Shown: positions 47,927 through 56,971 of the stretch, piece by piece
Numbering within the stretch: the stretch's first letter is position 1
How the letters are laid out: each line of letters starts with the position of its first letter
Source of the DNA: Pseudolabrys sp. FHR47
Lineage (GTDB): Bacteria > Pseudomonadota > Alphaproteobacteria > Rhizobiales > Xanthobacteraceae
NCBI RefSeq assembly: GCF_005153485.1
Contig: NZ_CP039740.1
Location: 3,909,001 to 3,973,000 of the forward strand
DNA length: 64,000 nucleotides
Direction: 5' to 3'
Program-made: the position numbers and the translations under genes
Notes under the pieces: generated by a model
Seen by the model: the letters and a program-made list of their open reading frames with translations, nothing else
Told to the model about the DNA's origin: nothing
Database searches by the model: none

Positions 47927-47954
47927 TTGGCGTCAATCGAGCCAATGGTATATT
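47927..47954 (+). promoter_or_regulatory. Possible promoter of the AsmA gene
   Basis: TTGGCG (47927) and TATATT (47949) with a 16-base spacer, 52 bases before the probable start. Confidence 0.35.
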
Positions 47955-48005
47955 CCCTGGCCTCCACCGGGGCCAACCGGCTCGACCCACTCGGAATAAC
48001 CCATT

Positions 48006-49931
48006 TTGACGGCATTCGCTGGCATTCGACGCTTGGGATTCGTGCTGCTTGCCGTCGGCGCGGTGACAGCCGGCGTGCTGACGACCGCTGGCTACCTGAT
48101 ATCGCCCGACACCGTCCGCGGCGAGGTTCTGGGCCGTATCCGCGCCGCCACCGGCCTCGACCCGCAATCGAGCGGCAAGGTCAGCGTCAGCCTGTTCCCG
48201 AAGGGCAGCGTCAGCTTCTCGGACGTGGTGCTGGGCGACCCCAAGCGGCCCGCACTGACGGCCGAACGGCTAACCGCGCGGCTGCGCTTCTTCCCGCTGC
48301 TCGTCGGCAAGGTCGAAATCTCCGACGTCTCGCTGGAGAAGCCGACCATTGCCATCGACCTCGAGCGCGACGGCGGCTCGAACTGGTCGGCTCTGATCGA
48401 GGCCCTGGCGCAGGCCCAGAAGCCGCGCGCCGGTCACGGCGTCGCCGGCTTCTCGGAAATGCGCATCGACGACGGTACCGTGATGCTGCGCAAGGACGGC
48501 GGCCGTAGCGTCGAAACACTTTATGCGGTCGACTTGTCGCTGGCCTGGCCGTCGATCGCCAAGAGCTTCGTCGCCACCGGCCACTTCGTCTGGCATGGCG
48601 AAAAAGTCGATGCCAGTGTGACATTGGCCGATTTCGGCGCAGCGCTCGCCGGCAACCGCAGTGGCGTCAAACTGCGCCTCTCCGGCGCGCCGCTCAAGGC
48701 CGCCTTCGAAGGCGCTTTCAGTACCAAGCCGACGGTCAAGGTTGAAGGCACGCTCGCCGCCGACGCGGTGTCGCTGCGCCGCGCCATGACCTGGGCCGGT
48801 CACGAACCGCTGCCCGGCGGCGGCTTTGGCCGCTTCGCCATCAAGGCACAGACCTCGGTGGTCGGGGATTCGATCAGCCTGTCCGGCGTCAATGTCGAAC
48901 TCGATGGCAACAGCGCCGAAGGCGTGCTCGCCTTCTCCAGCGAAGGCCGCCAGACGCTGCAGGGCACGCTCGCGTCCGACACGCTCGACCTGACACCTTA
49001 CATTTCCACCATCCGTCTTTCGACCGCGAACCAGCGCGCCTGGAATAACGCGCGGTTGACGCCCGACGGCCTCAACGGCCTCGACTTCGATCTGCGGCTC
49101 TCGGCCGCGAACGTCATCATGGGCGGCGCCAAGTTCGGCCGCACTGCGATCGGCGCCAATCTGCGCTCCGGCAAGCTGTCGGTCTCGATCGGCGAGTCGC
49201 TGGCCTATGGCGGCGTCATCAAGGGTTCGGTGGCGCTAAGCCATACCCTCACCGGTGTCGATTTCAGATCGCAACTGCAGTTCGCCGACGTCGATCTCGA
49301 AGCCTGTCTCGGTCAGCTCTTCGGTCTGAAGCGTCTCGAAGGCAAAGGCACGATGTCGATGGCGCTCGAAGGGGCCGGCGAGAGCATTCTCGCCATGACG
49401 CAAACGCTTTCCGGCACGGCGACTTTGACCGGCCGCGAGGGCGCTATTGCCGGGCTCAATGTCGAGCAACTGCTCAAGCGTCTGGAACGGCGACCCTTGT
49501 CCGGCGGCGGCGAATTCCGCACCGGCCGCACGCCTTTCGACAAGATCGATGTGTCACTGCGCGTCGCGCAGGGCACGGTGGACGTGCAGGATATGAAGGT
49601 CGAAAGCGCCGCGGTGCGCCTCGTGCTCGCCGGCACGGCGTCGATTCCCGACCGCGAACTCGATCTCAAAGGCACCGCCGCGCTTGTGGTGGCGAGCCGC
49701 GCCGGCGCGCCACCATTCGGCCTGCCCTTCGTGGTGCAAGGTTCGTGGGACGATCCGATCATGCTGCCGGATGCCGAGGCGCTTATCCGCCGCTCGGGCG
49801 CGGCCGCGCCGCTGCTCAATGCCGTGCGCGAGCGCAACGCTCGCGACGCCGTGCGCTCGGCCCTCGAGCGACTGACCGGCGGCGGGGCCCAGCCCGCAGC
49901 CGAAACCGTGCCCGCAGAGCCGAAGCCCTGA
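48006..49931 (+). CDS. AsmA-family envelope protein
   Basis: A 641-residue protein with one N-terminal span (residues about 10-32) and a long periplasmic beta-rich region of the AsmA family, which is thought to move or organise phospholipids at the outer membrane. The N-terminal DTVRGEVLGRIRAATGLDP and SVSFSDVVLGDP stretches and the C-terminal AsmA domain (about 380-590, GTMSMALEGAGESILAMTQ) are typical. No ATG is available; the start is TTG 48006 (GGA 12 bases upstream) or a later GTG near 48042. Its role here is not shown. Confidence 0.8.
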   Translation: MTAFAGIRRLGFVLLAVGAVTAGVLTTAGYLISPDTVRGEVLGRIRAATGLDPQSSGKVSVSLFPKGSVSFSDVVLGDPKRPALTAERLTARLRFFPLLVGKVEISDVSLEKPTIAIDLERDGGSNWSALIEALAQAQKPRAGHGVAGFSEMRIDDGTVMLRKDGGRSVETLYAVDLSLAWPSIAKSFVATGHFVWHGEKVDASVTLADFGAALAGNRSGVKLRLSGAPLKAAFEGAFSTKPTVKVEGTLAADAVSLRRAMTWAGHEPLPGGGFGRFAIKAQTSVVGDSISLSGVNVELDGNSAEGVLAFSSEGRQTLQGTLASDTLDLTPYISTIRLSTANQRAWNNARLTPDGLNGLDFDLRLSAANVIMGGAKFGRTAIGANLRSGKLSVSIGESLAYGGVIKGSVALSHTLTGVDFRSQLQFADVDLEACLGQLFGLKRLEGKGTMSMALEGAGESILAMTQTLSGTATLTGREGAIAGLNVEQLLKRLERRPLSGGGEFRTGRTPFDKIDVSLRVAQGTVDVQDMKVESAAVRLVLAGTASIPDRELDLKGTAALVVASRAGAPPFGLPFVVQGSWDDPIMLPDAEALIRRSGAAAPLLNAVRERNARDAVRSALERLTGGGAQPAAETVPAEPKP

Positions 49932-49935
49932 CGCT

Positions 49936-51429
49936 TCAGGACGGCGTCAACGTCCGCCGCACCGCGTCCTTCCAGCCGGCATATTTCCACTCGCGCGTTT
50001 GCGCATCCATGTGCGGCACAAAGCGTTTGTCGAGCCGCCACTGCGCCGCGAAGCCATCGAGATCGGGACACAAACCGGCGGCGCGGCCGGCGAGATAGGC
50101 GGCACCGAGCGCGGTCGTTTCCATCACCACCGGGCGATCGACCGGCGCGGCGAGGATGTCGGCAAGAAACTGCATGGTCGCGTCGCTCGCCGTCATGCCG
50201 CCGTCGACGCGCAGCACTGTTTTCGTGCCCCGTGACGTCGGCCAGTCGGCATGCATGGCTTCGATCAGGTCGCGCGTCTGATAACCCACGGCATCGAGGG
50301 CGGCACGCGCGATTTCGGCACCGCCGGAATTGCGCGTCAGGCCGAAGATGGCGCCGCGCGCCTGGGCATCCCAATATGGCGCGCCGAGACCCACGAAGGC
50401 CGGCACCAGATAGACCTCTTCCGCCGGATCGGCCTTGGCGGCGAGCACCCCCGCTTCCGACGACTTGGCAATGATCTTGAGACCATCGCGCAGCCACTGC
50501 ACTGCCGCTCCGGCGATGAAGATCGCGCCCTCGAGCGCATAAGTCCGCTTGCCGTCGAGTTGATAGGCGATGGTCGACAGCAGGCGGCTCTGCGACGTGA
50601 CGCGCTCCGCGCCGGTGTTGAGCAGCATGAAACAGCCGGTGCCGTAGGTCGACTTCATCATGCCCGGCGTGAAACAGCCCTGCCCCACGGTCGCGGCCTG
50701 CTGATCGCCGGCCATGCCGAGAACCGGAATAGCCGCGCCAAACAGGTCGGGCGTCGTGACGCCGAAAGAACCCGCGCAATCGCGCACGTCCGGCAGCATT
50801 GCCATTGGCACACCAAACAGCCGGCAAAGCTCTTCGTCCCACTGGCCGCTACCAATATCGAGCAGGCTGGTGCGTGCGGCATTGCTAGCATCGGTCGCAT
50901 GGACTTTGCCGCCGGTGAGACGCCACAGCAGGAAACTGTCGATCGTCCCGAAAGCGAGCACGCCACGGTCCGCCTTGCTGCGCGCACCCTCGACGTGTTC
51001 GAGCAACCAGGCGATCTTGCTGGCGGAGAAATAAGGATCGACGATCAATCCGGTTTTCGCCGCGATCTCCGCTTCGTGACCGCCGGCGCGCAAGTCCTCG
51101 CAGAACGGCGCGGTGCGGCGGTCCTGCCAGACAATGGCATTATGGATGGGCTCCCCGCTCGCGCGGTCCCACACGACGGTCGTCTCGCGCTGATTGGTAA
51201 TTCCGATGCCCGCGACATCCTTCGCTGCAAGGCCCGCTTTGGCGATTGCCTCGCGCACCACGGCAATAGTCGCGCGCCAGATTTCTTCCGGATCGTGCTC
51301 GACGTAGCCCGGCGCCGGAAATATTTGCGGAAGCTCCCGCTGGGCCAGTGCGCAGGGCTTGAGCGCCAGATCAAAGACGATGGCGCGCGTCGAAGTCGTG
51401 CCCTGATCGATGGCGATGAGATACGACAT
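49936..51429 (-). CDS. glpK: Glycerol kinase
   Basis: A 497-residue FGGY kinase that phosphorylates glycerol with ATP. The start [18 protein letters not shown] is the ATP-binding beta-hairpin, [28 protein letters not shown] the substrate loop (with the Arg and Trp that contact glycerol), and [16 protein letters not shown] and the late [19 protein letters not shown] the nucleotide contacts. It lies with glpD on the same strand, separated by a receiver-domain gene. Start at 51429 follows GGGGG and AAGG. Confidence 0.95.
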   Translation of the reverse strand: MSYLIAIDQGTTSTRAIVFDLALKPCALAQRELPQIFPAPGYVEHDPEEIWRATIAVVREAIAKAGLAAKDVAGIGITNQRETTVVWDRASGEPIHNAIVWQDRRTAPFCEDLRAGGHEAEIAAKTGLIVDPYFSASKIAWLLEHVEGARSKADRGVLAFGTIDSFLLWRLTGGKVHATDASNAARTSLLDIGSGQWDEELCRLFGVPMAMLPDVRDCAGSFGVTTPDLFGAAIPVLGMAGDQQAATVGQGCFTPGMMKSTYGTGCFMLLNTGAERVTSQSRLLSTIAYQLDGKRTYALEGAIFIAGAAVQWLRDGLKIIAKSSEAGVLAAKADPAEEVYLVPAFVGLGAPYWDAQARGAIFGLTRNSGGAEIARAALDAVGYQTRDLIEAMHADWPTSRGTKTVLRVDGGMTASDATMQFLADILAAPVDRPVVMETTALGAAYLAGRAAGLCPDLDGFAAQWRLDKRFVPHMDAQTREWKYAGWKDAVRRTLTPS

Positions 51430-51495
51430 CCTTAAGCCCCCGGCCGCGTCAGTGCGCCGAGGCTAAGGCTTCGCAACCGGAATGAAAAGCCCGGA

Positions 51496-52014
51496 TCAAT
51501 TCAGATAGATAAGCGTCTTGCTGTCGTCTTCGTCACGATGAATATCGACCAGCTTGCGCGGCGCCGGGCCGTAATACTGACCGGAGCGGATATTGGGACG
51601 CGGGTTGAGCAGCACCGCGGCCATACGGTCGCGCAACGACTTGGTCGACACGGGCTTCAGCAGGAACTCGTTGACGCCGATCTCGATCGCCTCGATCACC
51701 TTGGCGCGTTCACCGTGTCCGGTGAGCATAATGATCGGAATGTCCGGCATCGGGAAAGTCTGCGGCGAGCGCACCATGCGCACGAACGCCGGGCCGTCGA
51801 GGCCAGGCATGCTCCAGTCCAGGATCACGACGTCCGGCTGCTCGCGGCGGATGGCATCGAGACCATGCATGCCGTCATGCGCCTCGACGATGTTGCGCAC
51901 GCCCATGCCGGTCAGCAATGTACGCACGACCTTGCGCATGAAGGGCTCGTCGTCGACGACCAGCACTTTCAGCTTTTCAAGGCGGCGATCCAGCTCCCTC
52001 GAATCGTATTGCAT
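51496..52014 (-). CDS. Single-domain response regulator
   Basis: A 172-residue CheY-like receiver without an output domain. The acidic pair is VVDDEPFM, the phosphorylation Asp is in VILDWSMPGLDG, the switch Thr in IIMLTGHGE, and the Lys in EFLLKPVSTKS. The extra C-terminal 45 residues (NIRSGQYYGPAPRKLVDI) are not a known output domain. It sits between glpD and glpK, with a GGGG stretch about 8 bases upstream. The cognate kinase is not adjacent. Confidence 0.85.
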   Translation of the reverse strand: MQYDSRELDRRLEKLKVLVVDDEPFMRKVVRTLLTGMGVRNIVEAHDGMHGLDAIRREQPDVVILDWSMPGLDGPAFVRMVRSPQTFPMPDIPIIMLTGHGERAKVIEAIEIGVNEFLLKPVSTKSLRDRMAAVLLNPRPNIRSGQYYGPAPRKLVDIHRDEDDSKTLIYLN

Positions 52015-52118
52015 AGGCGGCCCCGATAACGGTGTCGTCACGACCGCATTAAAGCACAGCCCCGTCGATACGAGGTGAACAACGGTAACCCAATTGCATT
52101 GACGCCGGTAAGGTTCTG

Positions 52119-53648
52119 TTAAGCTTGAGCCGGACGGCGCAGCGCGGCGATCAGCCGGTCGATCGCCTCGCGCTCGTCCGCCGTGGCCGACAGGCCGAGC
52201 TTGCCGCGGCGCCACAGGATATCTTCGGCGGTCTCAGCCCATTCGTTCTCGACCAGATAGCGGATCTCGGCAGCGGTTAGATCGCCGGTCAGGACTGGCC
52301 CCAGGGCCTCGAGACTTTCGGCGTCGCCGAGGAACTTTTCGACGCGCAGGCCGTAAGCACGCAACATGCGCCGCGCCGTCGTTTCAGACAGGAACGGCCA
52401 GCGAATCTGCATTTCCGCCAGTACTTCTTTCCAGTTCGCCCATTCAAATTCGCCGCCCGGCAGCTTGGCCTGCGCGGTCCATGGCGCACGACCGGGAAAA
52501 ACGCGGTCGAGCTTCTTCAGCGCCGCCTCGGAGAGGCGGCGATAGGTCGTGATCTTGCCGCCATAGATTGTCAGCAGCGGCGCTTCATTGCGTGGCGTCT
52601 CGAGCTCGAGGTGATAGTCGCGGGTGACGTCTTCCGGCTTGCCCTTGCCGTCGTCATAAAGCGCGCGCACGCCGGAGAACGACCAGGCGAGTTCGTCCGG
52701 AGTCACCGGATGACGAAAGTAACGGTTGACCACATCGCAGAGATAGAGAATTTCGTCGGCGCTCGGCGCCGGCGAATTGAGATCGCCGACGAAGTTCTCA
52801 TCGGTCGTGCCGATCAGCGTGAACTCGCCGGCGAAAGGCAGGGCGAAAACGACGCGCTTGTCGGGCGCCTGGAAGATGTAGCCACTGTCGTGATCGAACA
52901 GCTTGCGCACGACGATGTGACTGCCCTTGATCAGGCGCAGACCCGCCTTGAGTTCATGGCGCAGCACACTGCCAGCGACCTCGCCGATCCACGGGCCCGC
53001 GGCATTGACCAGCACCTTGGCCGTCGCGGTGTCGCGGCGGCCGTGATCGTGCAGCACAAGTTCCCAGACGCCGCCGCGGCGATCGGCGCGAACGCAGCGT
53101 GTGCGGGTGCGGATCGAGGCGCCGCGCTCGGCCGCATCGAGGGCGTTGAGCACGACCAGCCGGCTGTCGTCGACCCAGCAATCGGAGTACTCGAAAGCGT
53201 AGCGGAAGGCGCGCTTGAGCGGCTGGCCGACGACGTTGTGCGTCAGGTCGATGGTCCGCGCCTTGGGCAACAGCTTGCGGGCGCCAAGCACGTCGTAAAG
53301 CCAGAGACCGAAACGCAGAAGCAGCGGCGAGCGTTGCCCGGCGGCCGGCGGCAACACGAATCGCATCGGCCGGACGACATGCGGCGCGATGCCGAGCAGC
53401 ACCTCGCGCTCGGACAGCGCTTCGCCGACCAGCCGGAAGGCGCGATGTTCGAGGTAGCGCAGGCCGCCGTGAATGAGCTTGGACGACGCCGACGACGTGC
53501 CCGCCGCCAGGTCGTTCATCTCGACCAGCAGCACCTTGAGGCCGCGCCCGGCGGCGTCGCGCGCCAGCCCGGCGCCATTGATGCCGCCGCCGATAATGGC
53601 GAGGTCGTAATCGGCCGCTTCGGGCCCGGCCTGGGGGGTATTGGCCAT
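52119..53648 (-). CDS. glpD: Glycerol-3-phosphate dehydrogenase, aerobic
   Basis: A 509-residue FAD enzyme that oxidises glycerol 3-phosphate to dihydroxyacetone phosphate at the membrane. FAD motif LAIIGGGINGAGLARDAAGRG, substrate region GTSSASSKLIHGGLRYLE, and the later IGTTDENFVGDLNSPAPS and IYGGKITTYRRLSEAALK are the DAO/GlpD signatures. The start at 53648 is chosen because the family N-terminus begins there; the frame is open to 53711. It is with glpK on one strand. Confidence 0.95.
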   Translation of the reverse strand: MANTPQAGPEAADYDLAIIGGGINGAGLARDAAGRGLKVLLVEMNDLAAGTSSASSKLIHGGLRYLEHRAFRLVGEALSEREVLLGIAPHVVRPMRFVLPPAAGQRSPLLLRFGLWLYDVLGARKLLPKARTIDLTHNVVGQPLKRAFRYAFEYSDCWVDDSRLVVLNALDAAERGASIRTRTRCVRADRRGGVWELVLHDHGRRDTATAKVLVNAAGPWIGEVAGSVLRHELKAGLRLIKGSHIVVRKLFDHDSGYIFQAPDKRVVFALPFAGEFTLIGTTDENFVGDLNSPAPSADEILYLCDVVNRYFRHPVTPDELAWSFSGVRALYDDGKGKPEDVTRDYHLELETPRNEAPLLTIYGGKITTYRRLSEAALKKLDRVFPGRAPWTAQAKLPGGEFEWANWKEVLAEMQIRWPFLSETTARRMLRAYGLRVEKFLGDAESLEALGPVLTGDLTAAEIRYLVENEWAETAEDILWRRGKLGLSATADEREAIDRLIAALRRPAQA

Positions 53649-53850
53649 AAATCTCTTCGGTTCGGCGGCCGATCCTGGAAGGCGGCAATCGGGGACGGTC
53701 TGCCCGGCCAACCTAGGCGGCCCGACGTTAACGTCGATTAAAGCCGAAAAACCGCCCTCGGGACACCAAATGCCTTTGCCACCGCCCTGGCTTCGACATA
53801 TCTCTTTTGTTGTTACGGTTTGACGTCACGCCCCGCCGTTCAAGGTCACT

Positions 53851-54717
53851 ATGCCGACCCCCCGACTACTCGTTATCGAAGGCAACTCCCCCGCCACCAT
53901 GGCCGAACACGTCGCGGTCGGCGGCACCCCGGCCAGCGAGGGCTATGCCAATCTGCTGCGCGAATTGCTGCCGGTGGCCCAGGTCGATATCTGCTACCCG
54001 GCCGATGTTTCGACCCAGTTGCCGCCCGGCGAAGCCCTGGAAGGCTATGACGGCATCGCCATCACCGGATCCAGTCTGCACCTTTACAACGGCGGTGCCG
54101 AGGTCACGCGGCAGATCGATTTGGTGCGCCAGGCCCTGACCACCGGCACACCGGTGTTCGGCTCATGCTGGGGCCTGCAGATCATCACCGTCGCCGCCGG
54201 CGGCGTGGTGCGCAAGAACCCGAAGGGCCGCGAGATCGGCTTTGGCCGCGGCATCCGCCTCACCGAGGCCGGCCGCAAGCATCCCATGTATGTCGGTAAG
54301 CTCGACGTCTTCAATGCGCCGACCGTGCATCTCGACGAGGTCGAGGCTCTGCCGGCGGGAGCGACCGTGCTGTCCAGCAACGCCATGTCGCAGGTGCAGG
54401 CGGTGGAGTTCCGTACCCCGGCCTCCACGGCTTGGGGCGTGCAGTATCATCCCGAATATCCGCTCAAGGAACTCGCGGCCATCGTGCGGCGCATCGGCAC
54501 CCGCCTGATCGGCGAAGGTTTTTTCGCCGACGAAGCCGACATGAAGGAATTTGCCCGCGACCTCGACGCGCTCGATCGCGATCCCGCCTGCAAGCGCCTG
54601 TCGTGGCGTCACGGCATCAGCCAGAATGTGCTCGACAAGAAGCTGCGCGTCAGCGAGGTGGCGAACTGGGTCGAATACCAGGTGCTGCCGATGCGCGTGA
54701 AGCGCGGGCGGGGATGA
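53851..54717 (+). CDS. Class I glutamine amidotransferase-like protein
   Basis: A 288-residue amidotransferase. Catalytic Cys106 is in FGSCWGLQ, with the His-Glu dyad in QYHPEYPLKE near residue 205. The N-terminal ITGSSLHLYNG stretch lines the oxyanion hole. It resembles GMP-synthase-like amidotransferases (gamma-glutamyl hydrolase type), but with no synthase partner, so the acceptor is unknown. AAGG lies about 6 bases before the ATG. The composite palindrome at 54724 follows. Confidence 0.8.
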   Translation: MPTPRLLVIEGNSPATMAEHVAVGGTPASEGYANLLRELLPVAQVDICYPADVSTQLPPGEALEGYDGIAITGSSLHLYNGGAEVTRQIDLVRQALTTGTPVFGSCWGLQIITVAAGGVVRKNPKGREIGFGRGIRLTEAGRKHPMYVGKLDVFNAPTVHLDEVEALPAGATVLSSNAMSQVQAVEFRTPASTAWGVQYHPEYPLKELAAIVRRIGTRLIGEGFFADEADMKEFARDLDALDRDPACKRLSWRHGISQNVLDKKLRVSEVANWVEYQVLPMRVKRGRG

Positions 54718-54723
54718 GCCGTC

Positions 54724-54816
54724 ATGCCCCGCGGAAGCGGGGCATCCAGTAATCTCTGACGCTCGACGGCACCGTGAAGCCCGCGGATACTGGATCGCCG
54801 CTTTCGCGGGCGATAA
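54724..54816. repeat. Dispersed repeat, copy 4 (composite)
   Basis: ATGCCCCGC-GGAA-GCGGGGCAT (54724-54745), then CCAGTA (54746-54751) pairing with TACTGG (54788-54793), then a second hairpin ATCGCCGC-TTTC-GCGGGCGAT. Same TCAT...CCAG design as the other copies. Confidence 0.7.
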
Positions 54817-54833
54817 CATCGAGGAAAACTCCC

Positions 54834-55532
54834 ATGACCTTCACCGGCAAACTCGTCCTCGTCACAGGCGGCACCGGCGCGCTCGGCGCCGCCGTTGTGG
54901 ATACGCTGCTCGGCCAGGGCGCGCAATGCGTCGTACCGCATCGTGACGAAGCAGAAGCGCAGCGCTTTGCCCATCGCGGCAACAAAAACGTCAAACTGGT
55001 CGCGGCCGGCGATCTCGCCGATGAGTCGGTCGTCGACCGGCTTTATGGCGGGCTCAGGCTGTGGGCTTCGATCCATGTCGCCGGCGGCTTTGCCGCGGGC
55101 CCGGTCGAGGATACCGACAAGGCCGCGCTGATGAAGCAGATCGACGGCAATCTCGTCTCCTGCTTCCTGTGCTGCCGCGCGGCGGTGAAGGCGATCAAGG
55201 CCGCCGGTGGCGGCGGCCGCATTGTCAATGTCGCGGCGCGGCCGGCGCTGGAGCCGCGCTCGGGCGCCGGCATGAGCGCCTACACCATCGCCAAGTCCGG
55301 CGTCGCCGCTCTGTCGATCGCGCTGGCCGAGGAAGTGGCCAAGGACGGCATCCTCGTTAACGCGGTGGCGCCGTCGATCATGGATACGCCGGCCAACCGC
55401 AAGGGCATGCCAAAGGCGAATTTCGACAAATGGCCGAAGGCCGAAGAGGTCGCGGCGACGATCGTCTTCCTCGCCTCGCCGGACAACGCCGTCACGCGCG
55501 GCGGCGTCGTGCCGGTCTACGGCAAATCCTAG
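54834..55532 (+). CDS. Short-chain dehydrogenase/reductase
   Basis: A 232-residue SDR. The NAD(P) motif LVTGGTGALGAAV (residues 8-20) and the active-site AYTIAKSGVAAL with Tyr and Lys are present; the catalytic Ser is not seen in the normal place (AARPALEPRSGAG precedes it). GAGGAAA lies 8 bases before the ATG. It follows the amidotransferase and the repeat and converges on the malonyl-CoA decarboxylase. Substrate unknown. Confidence 0.8.
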   Translation: MTFTGKLVLVTGGTGALGAAVVDTLLGQGAQCVVPHRDEAEAQRFAHRGNKNVKLVAAGDLADESVVDRLYGGLRLWASIHVAGGFAAGPVEDTDKAALMKQIDGNLVSCFLCCRAAVKAIKAAGGGGRIVNVAARPALEPRSGAGMSAYTIAKSGVAALSIALAEEVAKDGILVNAVAPSIMDTPANRKGMPKANFDKWPKAEEVAATIVFLASPDNAVTRGGVVPVYGKS

Positions 55533-55591
55533 ATTTTGTTTTGTCGCGTTTCCGGACGGCGAACCGGATTCCACTTCGCCTGGAAACGCTC

Positions 55592-56950
55592 CTAGCCCGC
55601 GATCGGCACCAATTCGAGCGAGGGCCGCACATTGCGCTGCACGCTCGACGCCGCGACCACGGTCCGCTGCTCGGCGAAAGCCTCGTGGTTCTTCTCGATG
55701 TGCTCGAGATTGTAGAGATAATTGACCATCAGCCCGTAGGACTGGGCGATGCCCTTGTCGGAAGCGTCGGCGAGCCAGTCGAGACGCTCGAGCCGCGCAC
55801 CATTGCCGAGGTGGAAGCGCGCCACCGGATCGATCGGCAGCCCGCGCGGCGTCTTGGCACGGAGATAGTAATACGCCGCGGCGCGCAGCATCGGCTCGCG
55901 CATTTGCGCCACCTTCTCGGCGTCGAGCCACCAGTTCGGCTCGTCGAGCGCAGCCAAAGCCTGCTTGTCGGCTTCGTTGATGGCAGGCGAGGTCTCCTGC
56001 CCGCGCTCGCGCTTGAGCCATTTGGCGAAGGTCGGCGCCGGCGACAAGGTGACGAGAGTCGTGAGCTTGGGCAGTTCGCGGCAGACTTCCTCGACCACCT
56101 GCTTGATCAGGAAGTTGCCGAACGACACGCCGGCCAGACCCCGCTGGCAGTTCGAGATCGAATAGAACACCGCGGTACGCGCCTTGTCCGGCTCGACCGG
56201 CTCGCGTTCGGGCGCCAGGATCGGCGCGATTGCCTCCGGGATGTCGCGGGTGAGCGCGACCTCGACGAAGATCAGCGGATCGTCGACCATCGCCGGATGA
56301 AAGAAGGCGTAGCAGCGCCGGTCCCGCGGATCGATGCGGCGGCGCAGGTCGTCCCAATCGCTGATTTCGTGCACCGCCTCGTAGCGGATGATCTTTTCCA
56401 GGATGTTCGCCGGCGTCGACCAGTCGATATGGCGCAGCACCAGGAAGCCGCGATTGAACCACGACGTGAACAGGTGGACGAAGTCTTCGTTCACCGGCTG
56501 CAGATCCGGCCGGTTCGGCAGCGCGTCCATGAGCTGCTCGCGCATCCGCACCAGCGCCGCGGTGCCACCGGGTGCCAGATTGAGCCGGCGGAACAGTTCC
56601 TGACGGCGCGGCTCGGAGGCGACGTGGAGCCGGGCGGCGGTGTCGTCATTCGGGTTGGCCTGCCAGGCGGCGATCGCTTCGCTCACCCGCTCGGGCTGCA
56701 CGCCGAAACGGCTGACGAGCGCCTCGAAGAAGGCGATGCGCGGGCCGATCGTCAATTCGGCATAGCGGGACAGGATGTCGCGCGCCCGCGCCACGCCGGA
56801 GGCTTCGCCGCGCCCGGACAGTAAATCTTCGCAAAGCTCGATGAGGCCGTCCGACCGCGCCGCGACGTCGCCGCGTCGGCTGCGGTCGAGCAAGGCCCGG
56901 CCGCGGTCCGAAATCGATTGCAGGAGTTCGCCGAAAAACGAGGTGTTCAT
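55592..56950 (-). CDS. matA: Malonyl-CoA decarboxylase
   Basis: A 452-residue enzyme that turns malonyl-CoA into acetyl-CoA and CO2. The N-terminal helical domain (about residues 1-190) and the C-terminal GNAT-like domain are present, with the conserved HPAMVDDPLIFVEVALT, FYSISNCQRGLAGVSFGNFLI, LSPAPTFAKWL and VARFHLGNGARLERLDW regions carrying the catalytic Ser and His. AGGAG precedes the ATG. It follows the TRAP permease directly, in the matPQMA order known from rhizobial malonate loci. Confidence 0.93.
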   Translation of the reverse strand: MNTSFFGELLQSISDRGRALLDRSRRGDVAARSDGLIELCEDLLSGRGEASGVARARDILSRYAELTIGPRIAFFEALVSRFGVQPERVSEAIAAWQANPNDDTAARLHVASEPRRQELFRRLNLAPGGTAALVRMREQLMDALPNRPDLQPVNEDFVHLFTSWFNRGFLVLRHIDWSTPANILEKIIRYEAVHEISDWDDLRRRIDPRDRRCYAFFHPAMVDDPLIFVEVALTRDIPEAIAPILAPEREPVEPDKARTAVFYSISNCQRGLAGVSFGNFLIKQVVEEVCRELPKLTTLVTLSPAPTFAKWLKRERGQETSPAINEADKQALAALDEPNWWLDAEKVAQMREPMLRAAAYYYLRAKTPRGLPIDPVARFHLGNGARLERLDWLADASDKGIAQSYGLMVNYLYNLEHIEKNHEAFAEQRTVVAASSVQRNVRPSLELVPIAG

Positions 56951-56971
56951 GACGCTCCTATCCTAGCGGCT

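Noticed and set aside
46319..48508. 729-codon frame on the plus strand over the iron permease
   Set aside because: Arg/Ala-rich shadow in another frame; it also crosses the end of the permease and the start of the AsmA gene, which both have clear motifs.
54609..56462. 617-codon minus-strand frame across the SDR and decarboxylase
   Set aside because: It spans two real genes in other frames, and its sequence is Arg/Gly/His-rich without domains.
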